64,000 nucleotides of DNA from positions 62,001 to 126,000 of the forward strand of contig NZ_VCGW01000005.1 in NCBI RefSeq assembly GCF_007671675.1, in the 5' to 3' direction. A program made the translations under genes and the position numbers. Origin of the DNA: Marinobacter maritimus. GTDB taxonomy: Bacteria > Pseudomonadota > Gammaproteobacteria > Pseudomonadales > Oleiphilaceae. Below the pieces are notes generated by a model. The model saw only the letters and a list, made by a program, of their open reading frames with translations, did not search any database and had not been told where the DNA came from. This document shows, piece by piece, positions 8,468 to 16,226 of this stretch (position 1 is its first letter; every line of letters starts with the position of its first letter).

Positions 8468-10097
8468 ACACCGCACACCGGTTGCTACCAAAGCATTGCT
8501 GTTGCTGGCTCTTTTGGCACTGGGCATGCCTGTGTGCGCGGAACTTTCAATTACCCGCGGCTCGGCCACAACGGTCGCAAGTTCAGCCAGCGACGCAGCG
8601 CCCCAGTGGATCTATACCCTGAAATCCGGTGAGAGCTTTTCGGAAATTGCCAGCGATCTTCTGGTTAGAAACGTCAGCGCGGGACGGCTGCTTCAATATA
8701 ACTCTATTGAAAACCCAGCCACGCTTGGAGAAGGCGATCGTATACGCATTCCTCTGTCCTGGCTTAAAAGGCAGCCCGACCCTGCACGCGCCACGTCGGT
8801 TTCTGGCAACGTTCACGTGATATCCGGTATTGATGGCCGCAAAAAACCGCTGACCAAAGACACGCTGATACGAGTAGGCGATGAAGTGCTTTCCGCTGCG
8901 GGAGCCGCAACAATCACCCTGGCTGATGGTTCAGAAGTACGACTCTCCCCGAACTCCCGGCTGATCTTCAACCGCCTGACACAGTACGGCAAGTCCGGCA
9001 TGATAGACACGCGGCTAAGACTTGACAGGGGAGAGGTGCACACCCGGGTGAAGCCCGTCATTGAAGGGGGCGCCCGCTTTGAGATTGAAACCCCATCTGC
9101 CGTCGCAGCCGTCCGCGGCACCGCATTCTCACTGCAAACCGGGCCTGAGGGCACCAGTTTGCAGGTTACCGAAGGGGTGGTTGATTTCGGCGCGCCGAAC
9201 CGGACTCAGCGAATTCCTGCCGGCTACAGCGCAACAGTTGCCAGTAACAGCACTCGCGAGCTGAGCATCCGCAGGATGCCACCCGCACCGGAAATCAACC
9301 CACTCCCCCCGGTACTTACCCAACTGCCGGCAGAGATGACCTGGAAGCGAGAACCTGCGGCCAACTATCGGCTGGATATCTTCGAAACAGAGAGCGGGCG
9401 CTGGGTTGAAAGCCGTGAAATCAACGACAGCCGCTTTGACATCAGCCGCCTGGACAATGGCCAGTATGAAATTCATCTGGCAGCGTTTGATGCGCAAGGT
9501 ATGGCTGGAATGCCCGGCATACTGCCGATAGAGGTCGATTTGCAGGCCCGCACCGCCAACCTGCTGGAACCAGAAAACGAAGGCAGCGTGAATGACGATA
9601 TGCCCGAGTTCCGCTGGACTCTGAATGGTGAGAACGAAGTGGCCCGGGTAGAAATTGCCGAAGATGAAGCCTTCCGGAACCTGGTTGCGACCAGTGAATG
9701 GGCGCCAGGCACAACCGCCCTGCCTTCCCGCCCGCTGAGCCCTGGCCAGTATTACTGGCGCGTAGTGACAGAAGCTGGCGGAAATTCAGTGGCAACAACG
9801 CAGCCACGCAAACTGATTGTAAACGGGACCCTGCCGCCGGTACGCATTATCAGTATCAATTACATCGACAGCCAGGTTCGTGTGTTCTGGGAGAGGGTTG
9901 ATACCGCTACCAATTACCGGATGCAGCTTGCAGAAGAACCCCGCTTCAACAACATCATAAAGGAAGCTACACTGCCAGATACCACAGCGGCCTTGCGTCT
10001 TATTCCCGGAAGGCGGTATTTTGTGCGCCTGAAAGCGCTTTCTGACGGGCCGCTGCAAAGCCGCTGGGGACCAGGAAGGGAGCTGTACCTGGAATAA
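8460..10097 (+). CDS. Secreted LysM-FecR domain protein with fibronectin-like repeats
   Basis: 545 residues from the ATG at 8460, which overlaps the regulator stop. It has a signal peptide (residues about 12-28, ending VCA), a LysM-type domain (about 48-100; YTLKSGESFSEIASDLL, EGDRIRIPLSWL), a FecR domain (about 115-260; GDEVLSAAGAATITLADGSE, FEIETPSAVAAVRGTAF), and then two or three fibronectin-III-like units carrying YYWRV and YFVRLKAL. Unlike FecR proper there is no cytoplasmic anti-sigma domain and no membrane segment, so the whole protein should sit in the periplasm, perhaps on peptidoglycan. It lies between a response regulator and a CHASE2 kinase, and may be the sensed or accessory component. 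Function not established. Confidence 0.85.
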   Translation: MAEHRTPVATKALLLLALLALGMPVCAELSITRGSATTVASSASDAAPQWIYTLKSGESFSEIASDLLVRNVSAGRLLQYNSIENPATLGEGDRIRIPLSWLKRQPDPARATSVSGNVHVISGIDGRKKPLTKDTLIRVGDEVLSAAGAATITLADGSEVRLSPNSRLIFNRLTQYGKSGMIDTRLRLDRGEVHTRVKPVIEGGARFEIETPSAVAAVRGTAFSLQTGPEGTSLQVTEGVVDFGAPNRTQRIPAGYSATVASNSTRELSIRRMPPAPEINPLPPVLTQLPAEMTWKREPAANYRLDIFETESGRWVESREINDSRFDISRLDNGQYEIHLAAFDAQGMAGMPGILPIEVDLQARTANLLEPENEGSVNDDMPEFRWTLNGENEVARVEIAEDEAFRNLVATSEWAPGTTALPSRPLSPGQYYWRVVTEAGGNSVATTQPRKLIVNGTLPPVRIISINYIDSQVRVFWERVDTATNYRMQLAEEPRFNNIIKEATLPDTTAALRLIPGRRYFVRLKALSDGPLQSRWGPGRELYLE

Positions 10098-10130
10098 CAC
10101 TTTGATCGATAAGCACCTACAGCAGGACTC

Positions 10131-12698
10131 ATGACCCGGGATTGGCTGCCAATTAAAACGACTCCGGGGACGCTCGGCCTTACACTCCTGTTGATGTTCG
10201 TGCTGGTAGAGACAACAGCACTACCACAACGGATTGATTATTGGCTTCTCGATTCCGTCATGCTCGCCAGCCCAACCGTCGCATCCCGCGATGTAGCGAT
10301 CGTTGCTATTGATGATATTAGTCTGGCGCAGCAAGGCCACTGGCCCTGGCCACGACGAACCCACGCCGCCCTTATCCATAAACTGCGCCAGGCCGGTGCC
10401 GAAACTATCGTATTCGACGTTCTGTTTACCGAGCCCTCTCCGGATGATGCTGTGCTTGAGCGCGCCATGCGAGCCCATGGCAAGGTTGTTCTGCCAGTGT
10501 ACCTCTCGCCACCAAGCTCACGTTTTATGTTGAGTGAACAGTTTCCTGCAGGTGGCCTGATCTCGGCTGCTGCAGGCCTCGGTCACGTGCACGTTGAACT
10601 GGATCGCGATGGTATTGCCAGGGGGCTGTATCTATTGAACGGCATGACGCGCCATCTGTGGCCTGCGCTTTCGCTCGCAGCCTCCGGTGTAAGCTCCAGA
10701 CAACGCGAACTGAATGGCCTGCCTTCATTTATCAATGTGCGAGATGAGTATCGGATTGTTCCCCTCGCAGGTGGTGCCGGAACACTGCCCACCCACTCCT
10801 ACAGCGATGTACTGAACACCCCCCCGGCACCACATGTGTTTGGCGGAAAAACTGTTTTTGTTGGCGCCACGGCGGCCGGTATGGGAGACATTCTGCCAAC
10901 GGCTTTCTCTGGCCTCAGCCGGCCGATGTCCGGGGTGGAATTTCACGCCAATGCATTTTCCGCGAATCAGCAAGGGCTTCTTGTCAAACCGGCCCCTGAA
11001 TGGGCCGGCATAGTTTTGGCTCTTATCACACTCGTGGCACTGGCGGTTCTTTTGCCACGCATGCGCCCTGCCCGCACACTGATTGCGTGCGCCTTGGCCG
11101 GGGCCGCTCTCCTTGGTCTGTCTATAGTGATACTGGCAGCGTTTCAGGTGTGGCTTCCCGTCGCACGTGCGCTGATCATCCCCCTGTTTGCGTTCCCCAT
11201 CGCCAGCGGCCTGCGCCTGGCCATGACCAATCAGTTCCTCAACCGACAGCTGGATGCGCTGGTTCGCAGCCCCAGAGTGGCACTGCCTGACCCGTCAAAG
11301 CGCCCGCCAACACAACTTCTCGAGCATTTTCAGGCACTGTTTCAGCCGCAAGGCTGGATACTGCTGGAAGGCAGCGACATTCTCTCCATTCGCAACCTGA
11401 AGTTGGCCGATGTTCCGGTGAACCTGGAACCCGGGCTCTGGAGAAACGACGGAAACCGGAGCTGGATCCAGCTGAACCGCGGCAACAGCTGCTATACGCT
11501 CGGCCTGACTCTGCCCAACGATCTGAGCAGGGACGCCATACAGCGTTACCTGCGCCGTCTGAAACTTTCCACCTCCGGCCCTGCAACAAAAAAACTCAGG
11601 CCAAGCGAAAATATTTCAGCTCGTATCGAGCGCGTCAAACTGGCCACCGAACGCCTGAATCATATGCAGGAGTTTATCCGCCGCAGTTTTGAGCGCATGC
11701 CGGATGGCATTATTGTGACGGATGAACTGGGCATTATCCGTTTTGCCAACGGCCATATTGAAGAATGGTTCGGAGAGCCCATGCCGAGCCTGGGCGGACT
11801 TCCTCTGACACGACTTCTTGAAGGTCACGACCCCCGCGAAACCCCGCCTTGGCATGAAACGGTTTCTGAAACCCTCACGCTGCTGCAAAGCCGGACGGTG
11901 GATCTCAATATCCGGGATAAGGACTTCCTTATTCATTTTGCGCCTTTCGCTCTTCCCGACAGCAATCAATACGGCATTATTGCCAACATCTCCGACATCT
12001 CCGAACTTCGTGAGCAACAGCGCCAGCACCGAGAGGCCATTGACTTTATTTCCCACGATGTTCGTTCGCCATTGGTGTCACAACTCGCTCTCATCGAACA
12101 GCTGAAGCGTGACCCCACAAATATTGACCAAAACCAACTGGAACAGCTGGGGCGACTGGCAAGACGAAGCTACCATCTGGCCGAGGAGTTTGTTCAACTC
12201 GCGCGCGCCGAGCAACTGACGGAGACCCGCTTTTATGAGTGCGAATTTCTCGCCATTGTTGAAAATGCCCGTGACAGCGTAAGCGAGCAAGCTGTCGAAA
12301 AGCACATTTCATTACAGCTTCAAGGTACGGAAGATCTGTGGTTAAGAGGTAATGCAGAACTACTTGAGCGGGCGGTTATCAACTTACTGACCAATGCTGT
12401 GCAATACAGCCCTGCAGGCTCAGCCGTGAGCCTGCAGGTTTTCCGTGCGGGGCATCAGGCCTGCCTGACGATCGCAGACGAGGGTTCAGGTATCGACCCG
12501 GACGAACTGCCGCACCTGTTTGACCGTTACCGCCGTCAGAAAAGCAGTGAGCTGGCAGGCATTCACGGCACAGGGCTTGGACTGTCGTTTGTGAAAACGG
12601 TAATAGAAAAACATCGGGGTGAAATTTACGTGGTCTCCAGCCCAGGGGAAGGCTCATCTTTTACACTTAAACTTCCGATTGCAGATCCGATGCCTTAA
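10131..12698 (+). CDS. CHASE2-domain sensor histidine kinase
   Basis: 855 residues. A membrane segment (about 14-30) is followed by a periplasmic CHASE2 domain (about 40-300; ASRDVAIVAIDDISLAQQGHWPWPR, GAETIVFDVLFTEP, GKTVFVGATAAGMGD). Three closely spaced membrane helices follow (about 285-365), then a linker, a PAS domain (about 520-620; MPDGIIVTDELGIIRFANG), HisKA with the phospho-accepting His in FISHDVRSPL, and HATPase with N-box NLLTNAVQYS, DEGSGID and GTGLGLSF. CHASE2 is an extracellular sensor found with kinases, cyclases and Ser/Thr kinases; its ligands are unknown. It starts 33 bases after the FecR gene and completes a three-gene operon. A terminator follows directly. Confidence 0.94.
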   Translation: MTRDWLPIKTTPGTLGLTLLLMFVLVETTALPQRIDYWLLDSVMLASPTVASRDVAIVAIDDISLAQQGHWPWPRRTHAALIHKLRQAGAETIVFDVLFTEPSPDDAVLERAMRAHGKVVLPVYLSPPSSRFMLSEQFPAGGLISAAAGLGHVHVELDRDGIARGLYLLNGMTRHLWPALSLAASGVSSRQRELNGLPSFINVRDEYRIVPLAGGAGTLPTHSYSDVLNTPPAPHVFGGKTVFVGATAAGMGDILPTAFSGLSRPMSGVEFHANAFSANQQGLLVKPAPEWAGIVLALITLVALAVLLPRMRPARTLIACALAGAALLGLSIVILAAFQVWLPVARALIIPLFAFPIASGLRLAMTNQFLNRQLDALVRSPRVALPDPSKRPPTQLLEHFQALFQPQGWILLEGSDILSIRNLKLADVPVNLEPGLWRNDGNRSWIQLNRGNSCYTLGLTLPNDLSRDAIQRYLRRLKLSTSGPATKKLRPSENISARIERVKLATERLNHMQEFIRRSFERMPDGIIVTDELGIIRFANGHIEEWFGEPMPSLGGLPLTRLLEGHDPRETPPWHETVSETLTLLQSRTVDLNIRDKDFLIHFAPFALPDSNQYGIIANISDISELREQQRQHREAIDFISHDVRSPLVSQLALIEQLKRDPTNIDQNQLEQLGRLARRSYHLAEEFVQLARAEQLTETRFYECEFLAIVENARDSVSEQAVEKHISLQLQGTEDLWLRGNAELLERAVINLLTNAVQYSPAGSAVSLQVFRAGHQACLTIADEGSGIDPDELPHLFDRYRRQKSSELAGIHGTGLGLSFVKTVIEKHRGEIYVVSSPGEGSSFTLKLPIADPMP

Positions 12699-12718
12699 AG
12701 CCCCTTGCAAGCGGGGCT
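12699..12718. terminator. Hairpin after the CHASE2 kinase gene
   Basis: AGCCCC (12699-12704) pairs with GGGGCT (12713-12718) around an 8-base loop, immediately after the kinase stop. It lies between convergent genes and lacks a strong T-run on either side. Confidence 0.55.
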
Positions 12719-12744
12719 CATCGACGGCTCTGGAAGAGCATTCG

Positions 12745-13194
12745 TCAGGATTTAATTTCCTTGTCAACGACCGCGGACGGAGCGCTCAACAAACCGTTGT
12801 TATCCTGCACCTGAATTGTGAAGTACCAGTTTCCAACGTCCAGGCCGGTCACTTTATGGGTCATATGGGCATCGACCTGCGCATCGGAAATAACCACCTC
12901 GCGATCCAGGTTATCGACGTCCTGACCATAGCGGATAATGTACTTGTCCAGCTCAGCCATTTTGATGCCATCACCGTTGACACGGCTGTCGGGGGCGTTC
13001 CAGCTAAGGACCGCAGATTTCTCTCTACCGGAACTATCGGGAAATGTGGGCTGGGAGCTCATTGCATCTGAGCCACTCCCACCAGAGGCCGAGCTTGTAC
13101 TGGCAGAATCAGAGCCACCGCCGCATCCTGTAAGCAAGGCCCCCAAAGCAAACGCGGCGATCCATGCCTTTGACATTTTAATGACGCGTTTCAT
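12745..13194 (-). CDS. Small lipoprotein with a fibronectin type III-like domain
   Basis: 149 residues. The N-terminus has a positive stretch, a hydrophobic core and the lipobox LTGC with Cys24 as the predicted lipidation site, then a Gly/Ser-rich linker (about 25-55). The folded part (about 60-145) has SAVLSWNAPDSRVNG...ITYxxYG-like (YIIRYGQDVDNL) and YFTIQVQDNNGLLSAPS, which resembles fibronectin type III modules. Residue 25 is Gly, giving no Asp+2 inner-membrane retention signal, so an outer-membrane location is likely. It is a single gene facing the CHASE2 operon. Role unknown. Confidence 0.82.
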   Translation of the reverse strand: MKRVIKMSKAWIAAFALGALLTGCGGGSDSASTSSASGGSGSDAMSSQPTFPDSSGREKSAVLSWNAPDSRVNGDGIKMAELDKYIIRYGQDVDNLDREVVISDAQVDAHMTHKVTGLDVGNWYFTIQVQDNNGLLSAPSAVVDKEIKS

Positions 13195-13316
13195 ATAATT
13201 TTCACACCAATATATCGTCGAATTTGTTAAATTCTACAAAACGCGGACGATTGTCGATGTGAAGTCCGTCATCAATAAAGTTAATAAATCGTCAATATTT
13301 CGTCAGAAAGCGGTAA

Positions 13317-13341
13317 CAAAGTGACCCGATCATGCGGGTCA
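13317..13341 (-). terminator. Terminator of the SMC (Wadjet-like) operon
   Basis: On the minus strand TGACCCG / CGGGTCA (13322-13341, 6-base loop) is followed by CTTTGTT. It lies 140 bases downstream of the last gene of the operon. The rest of 13195-13481 holds an A/T-rich run (about 13358-13373) and the lipoprotein promoter; no ORF is credible there. Confidence 0.55.
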
Positions 13342-13481
13342 TTGATTATCCGGCACTTTTTTTTAAAAAAAGTCGTAAAGCGGCTCTTGCAGGAGGGAAA
13401 AAAAGTAATAGATGATTTATCGGGGTTGTATTTCGAGGCAAAAGCGATAGCAAACGGATTTGGGATCCATAGCACTCACGT

Positions 13482-14357
13482 TCAACTAATGAAGCTGTCT
13501 GGTGATACCGGCAAACACCCTAAAGGCAAAGCTGTTAAAGCCATTTGTCGCTGTGCCAGATGCTCTTGCATCAACGCCAACTCCTCATTCGCCATATGTT
13601 CAGCGATGGCCAGAAGCTCACCAGCGGCTCGGTCTTTCAACCTTTTAAGAGCAACGGACTGTTTGCGATGGGTCTTCGGTTGATTAAACGGTGTATGCCT
13701 GCCAAGCTCGCGCCATTTAACGGGCACCAAGGCGCTTCCCCTGCCTTGATCAAGTGCGAGTGCCAGCCCAGCCGGATCGAAATCAAAAAACCAGGCCAGC
13801 TTGTCTGCTGGCTGCTTACTGGCAATTGTTGCTACGGAGCGAACATTCTCTCGATGGCCACGGTAGAGAATCACCGAGTCCTTCCAGCAGTCCGGCAGTT
13901 GAAGGTCCCCCCAAAAGGGCATAACACCTCCGTTTTCAACGATCACCAGCTTCTGGGACTGAAGATAATCGGTATCCAGACAGTCCGGTAGCACACTGGA
14001 CACGCTGCCTCGGGGCGTCTGGACGTTTTCGCCGTTGACCCTCACTTTCGCACTACCGGCTGTCGCCAGTACAATCAGGTGACCAAAAACCGAATCACTG
14101 CTGAGCTTTTCACTGGCGTTCTGACGGGCCATAGCCATCCGGCCACCGGCGCGGGAATCGAATTGCGGGTCTATCCCATGCTCGGCCTGAACATACTCTC
14201 TGAGACGCTGCTTCTCAGCGGCAGTAAAGTGAATCTCTCTGCCGATAATCTGCCCTACTCCATTCTCTGCGCAAATCCGTTCCCACACCTGACTGCGCTT
14301 AACCTTTAACCTGGCCGTTTTTAGCAGATGTTCAATAGCAGAAATCTCAGCCGGCAT
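13482..14357 (-). CDS. Toprim-domain protein of SMC defence operon (JetD/MksG-like)
   Basis: 291 residues. The N-terminal third is helical (HLLKTARLKVKRSQVWERIC, FTAAEKQRLREYVQAEHG). The C-terminal half has the two Toprim hallmarks: a Glu-containing strand KLVIVENGG and the acidic AWFFDFDPAGLALAL (D-x-D) motif, separated by about 65 residues. JetD/MksG proteins in Wadjet and MksBEFG systems use a Toprim active site to cut plasmid DNA held by the SMC complex. This protein is shorter than typical JetD (about 350-400 residues), so the N-terminal arm may be reduced. Its start overlaps the upstream mksF-like gene by 11 bases. It is the last gene of the operon. Assigned by motif and context. Confidence 0.7.
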   Translation of the reverse strand: MPAEISAIEHLLKTARLKVKRSQVWERICAENGVGQIIGREIHFTAAEKQRLREYVQAEHGIDPQFDSRAGGRMAMARQNASEKLSSDSVFGHLIVLATAGSAKVRVNGENVQTPRGSVSSVLPDCLDTDYLQSQKLVIVENGGVMPFWGDLQLPDCWKDSVILYRGHRENVRSVATIASKQPADKLAWFFDFDPAGLALALDQGRGSALVPVKWRELGRHTPFNQPKTHRKQSVALKRLKDRAAGELLAIAEHMANEELALMQEHLAQRQMALTALPLGCLPVSPDSFIS

Positions 14358-15591
14358 TGTTATGCCTCAGAGTCAGGTCAGAAACCATCAGGTTGTCCGG
14401 GTACGTCCGATGCGCCATCTGATGGTAGATCACCTCAATGCATCTCTGGTCTCCGTCCGGCAAAGATTCAACCTCTGAGACGATGGCCTGTAGCCAGTCG
14501 GCTTTATCGATCCCCAGGCCTGTACTGGCAAGTGCTTCGGAGGCAAGGATGGTTCCTTCGCCCAGAGCGCCGTCTACGACCAGCTGAATCAGCTCTTCGA
14601 TGGCTTCTTCTACCGGATCGTCTTCCTCGGTTTCAGTTTCACCCGCCACGTCAAAGCTGACGGTATCCACATCATCCGGAACTGGCTTGCCTTCAGTCTC
14701 AACGGGAACGGTTCGGGCCTTTGCAGCAAGCTCGATCAGCTCAAGGTCGTCAGAAGAATCGTAGATATCCCCAAAGCCGCGTATCCGGAAAGGAGCTACC
14801 GTATTGAGGAAGTCCGGAACATGCCTTAAATCCAGATGATCGATGGAAGGCTCGAATCCCCGGTGATTAATAAAATGCGCCTCAAAGGCACCCACCATCC
14901 GGCTCAGTCGTTGGTCTTCGCGCATGCGCACCAGCATCTTGCGTAGCTGGTTCAGGGCATAGGAAAGGTTCTTCTGCGAGGATTCCAGGGTAGCTGGCAA
15001 ATGCCTCAGCAACAGGCGCTTAAGAAAGGCGTCGGAACCTGCTTGCTCCGCCAGTTCCGGGATACGAAAGCTCTCGAACAAGGTGATCAGCCGACCTGCT
15101 CGCTCAATAACCCGCTCGTTTTCACGAATGCGCAGATTCAGGTCTGTGATGTAGGCAAAGCCGGTATTGATATAGGTCGCGAAGGCTTCCGTAGCATTCC
15201 GGATGTCTTCAATCACATCTGCCAGGCATTCCTTGATTTCACCTTCCAGCCGATCGATGTCGCTCAGAGCAGACCGCTTCTTGGCCTCTTTGTATTCCTG
15301 GAACAGCTCACTGAGTTGCTGCCAGAGAATGTGTACCTGGGCACTCGCGTAGCGCCGCCTCTCCGACTCGGTGATGTGATCGAGAAACTGAACCAGCACC
15401 TTTTTCAGTTGCAGATCTTCTGATTCGCCAATGCGCCACACCAAGCGGTGGTGCTCAAGGGTTTCAATCAAGCCGAGGTTGTCATCCGAATCCGGAATAC
15501 GGTTGCCATTTTTAAGGTGCGCCTCCAGAATCGCCTCGCCGTATTTGGCCAGAGCCCGGAGCGTGCCGTGAGCGTCTTGAGCGCGAGCCAT
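14347..15591 (-). CDS. Kleisin-like subunit of SMC complex (MksF/JetA-like)
   Basis: 414 residues, almost entirely helical. The N-terminal part resembles a winged helix (NLGLIETLEHHRLVWRIGES). Long helices follow (residues about 60-260; ERRRYASAQVHILWQQLSEL, DRLEGEIKECLADVIEDI, LRIRENERVIERAGRLITLF), then an acidic linker (about 305-345; ETETEEDDPVEEAIEELIQL) and a short C-terminal domain. This architecture fits MksF/MukF-type kleisins, where the terminal domains bind the SMC head and neck. The start codon shares one base with the preceding MksE-like stop (TGATG), so coupling is tight. The family assignment rests on architecture and on the neighbouring SMC, MksE-like and Toprim genes. Confidence 0.68.
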   Translation of the reverse strand: MARAQDAHGTLRALAKYGEAILEAHLKNGNRIPDSDDNLGLIETLEHHRLVWRIGESEDLQLKKVLVQFLDHITESERRRYASAQVHILWQQLSELFQEYKEAKKRSALSDIDRLEGEIKECLADVIEDIRNATEAFATYINTGFAYITDLNLRIRENERVIERAGRLITLFESFRIPELAEQAGSDAFLKRLLLRHLPATLESSQKNLSYALNQLRKMLVRMREDQRLSRMVGAFEAHFINHRGFEPSIDHLDLRHVPDFLNTVAPFRIRGFGDIYDSSDDLELIELAAKARTVPVETEGKPVPDDVDTVSFDVAGETETEEDDPVEEAIEELIQLVVDGALGEGTILASEALASTGLGIDKADWLQAIVSEVESLPDGDQRCIEVIYHQMAHRTYPDNLMVSDLTLRHNNAG

Positions 15592-16226
15592 CAGTGCAGC
15601 CTCATCTGCTCGGAATCTGTTTCGTCAGATCCCTGGATACCTTCGTGGGTCTGGATGAACGTCATGGCGTCGTACAACCAGCTCCAACGGCCGGTAGCCC
15701 GATAAAGGCTTCCACTGGTGCCAATGGGTTTCAGGTACCCCATTTTCTCGAGACTGGAGAGCACCGCGCGAATCTGTCCTGCGGAATCCGAACGCTTGGT
15801 GTGAAATACCTTTTTTTCCGCTAGCGACCTGAGTTTTGATTCCAGCGCCGGTGCCGCCGCGATGCGGTCCAGTATGGCGCCTTCAGAGAGCTTATCGCCG
15901 GGTAAAACCGGGCGATCGTTCGCTTCCAGCATCATTACAAGCCGAAGAAACTGCACAAACGCTTCAAGGTTGTTGGCAACGTCCCGGAACTGATGGCGAA
16001 TCGCATCTTTGGTGTCCGCATCCGAGGTATCCAGGTAGGCACAAACAAAAGCGTCATGAGCGCTGGTCTGGCGAAGCGTTCGGTTGATCTGACCCAGGAA
16101 GCGATTCACGGAATCCTGATTGGCCGGCAACAGCAGGTAGTTGTATAGCTCGTCATCACTGACTTCACAGATAACCCGCTCCTGCAGCAGGGCCGTGACG
16201 GTTCGCTCGAATAACGGACTACTCAT
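15591..16226 (-). CDS. MksE/JetB-like subunit of SMC complex
   Basis: 211 residues, in the size range of MksE/MukE/JetB. It is helical with winged-helix character: LLQERVICEVSDDELYNYLL, a mid-protein LRLVMMLEANDRPVLPGDKL segment, and a C-terminal wing around IRAVLSSLEKMGYLKPIGTSGSLYRATG. KITE-type subunits such as MksE bind the kleisin and the DNA. It overlaps the upstream SMC gene by 8 bases and the downstream kleisin by 1 base. No other function is suggested by the sequence. Confidence 0.68.
   Translation of the reverse strand: MSSPLFERTVTALLQERVICEVSDDELYNYLLLPANQDSVNRFLGQINRTLRQTSAHDAFVCAYLDTSDADTKDAIRHQFRDVANNLEAFVQFLRLVMMLEANDRPVLPGDKLSEGAILDRIAAAPALESKLRSLAEKKVFHTKRSDSAGQIRAVLSSLEKMGYLKPIGTSGSLYRATGRWSWLYDAMTFIQTHEGIQGSDETDSEQMRLH

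Noticed and set aside
13321-13683. 120-residue plus-strand ORF starting in the A/T-rich gap
   Set aside because: It begins in the terminator and runs antisense into the Toprim gene; no coding signs.
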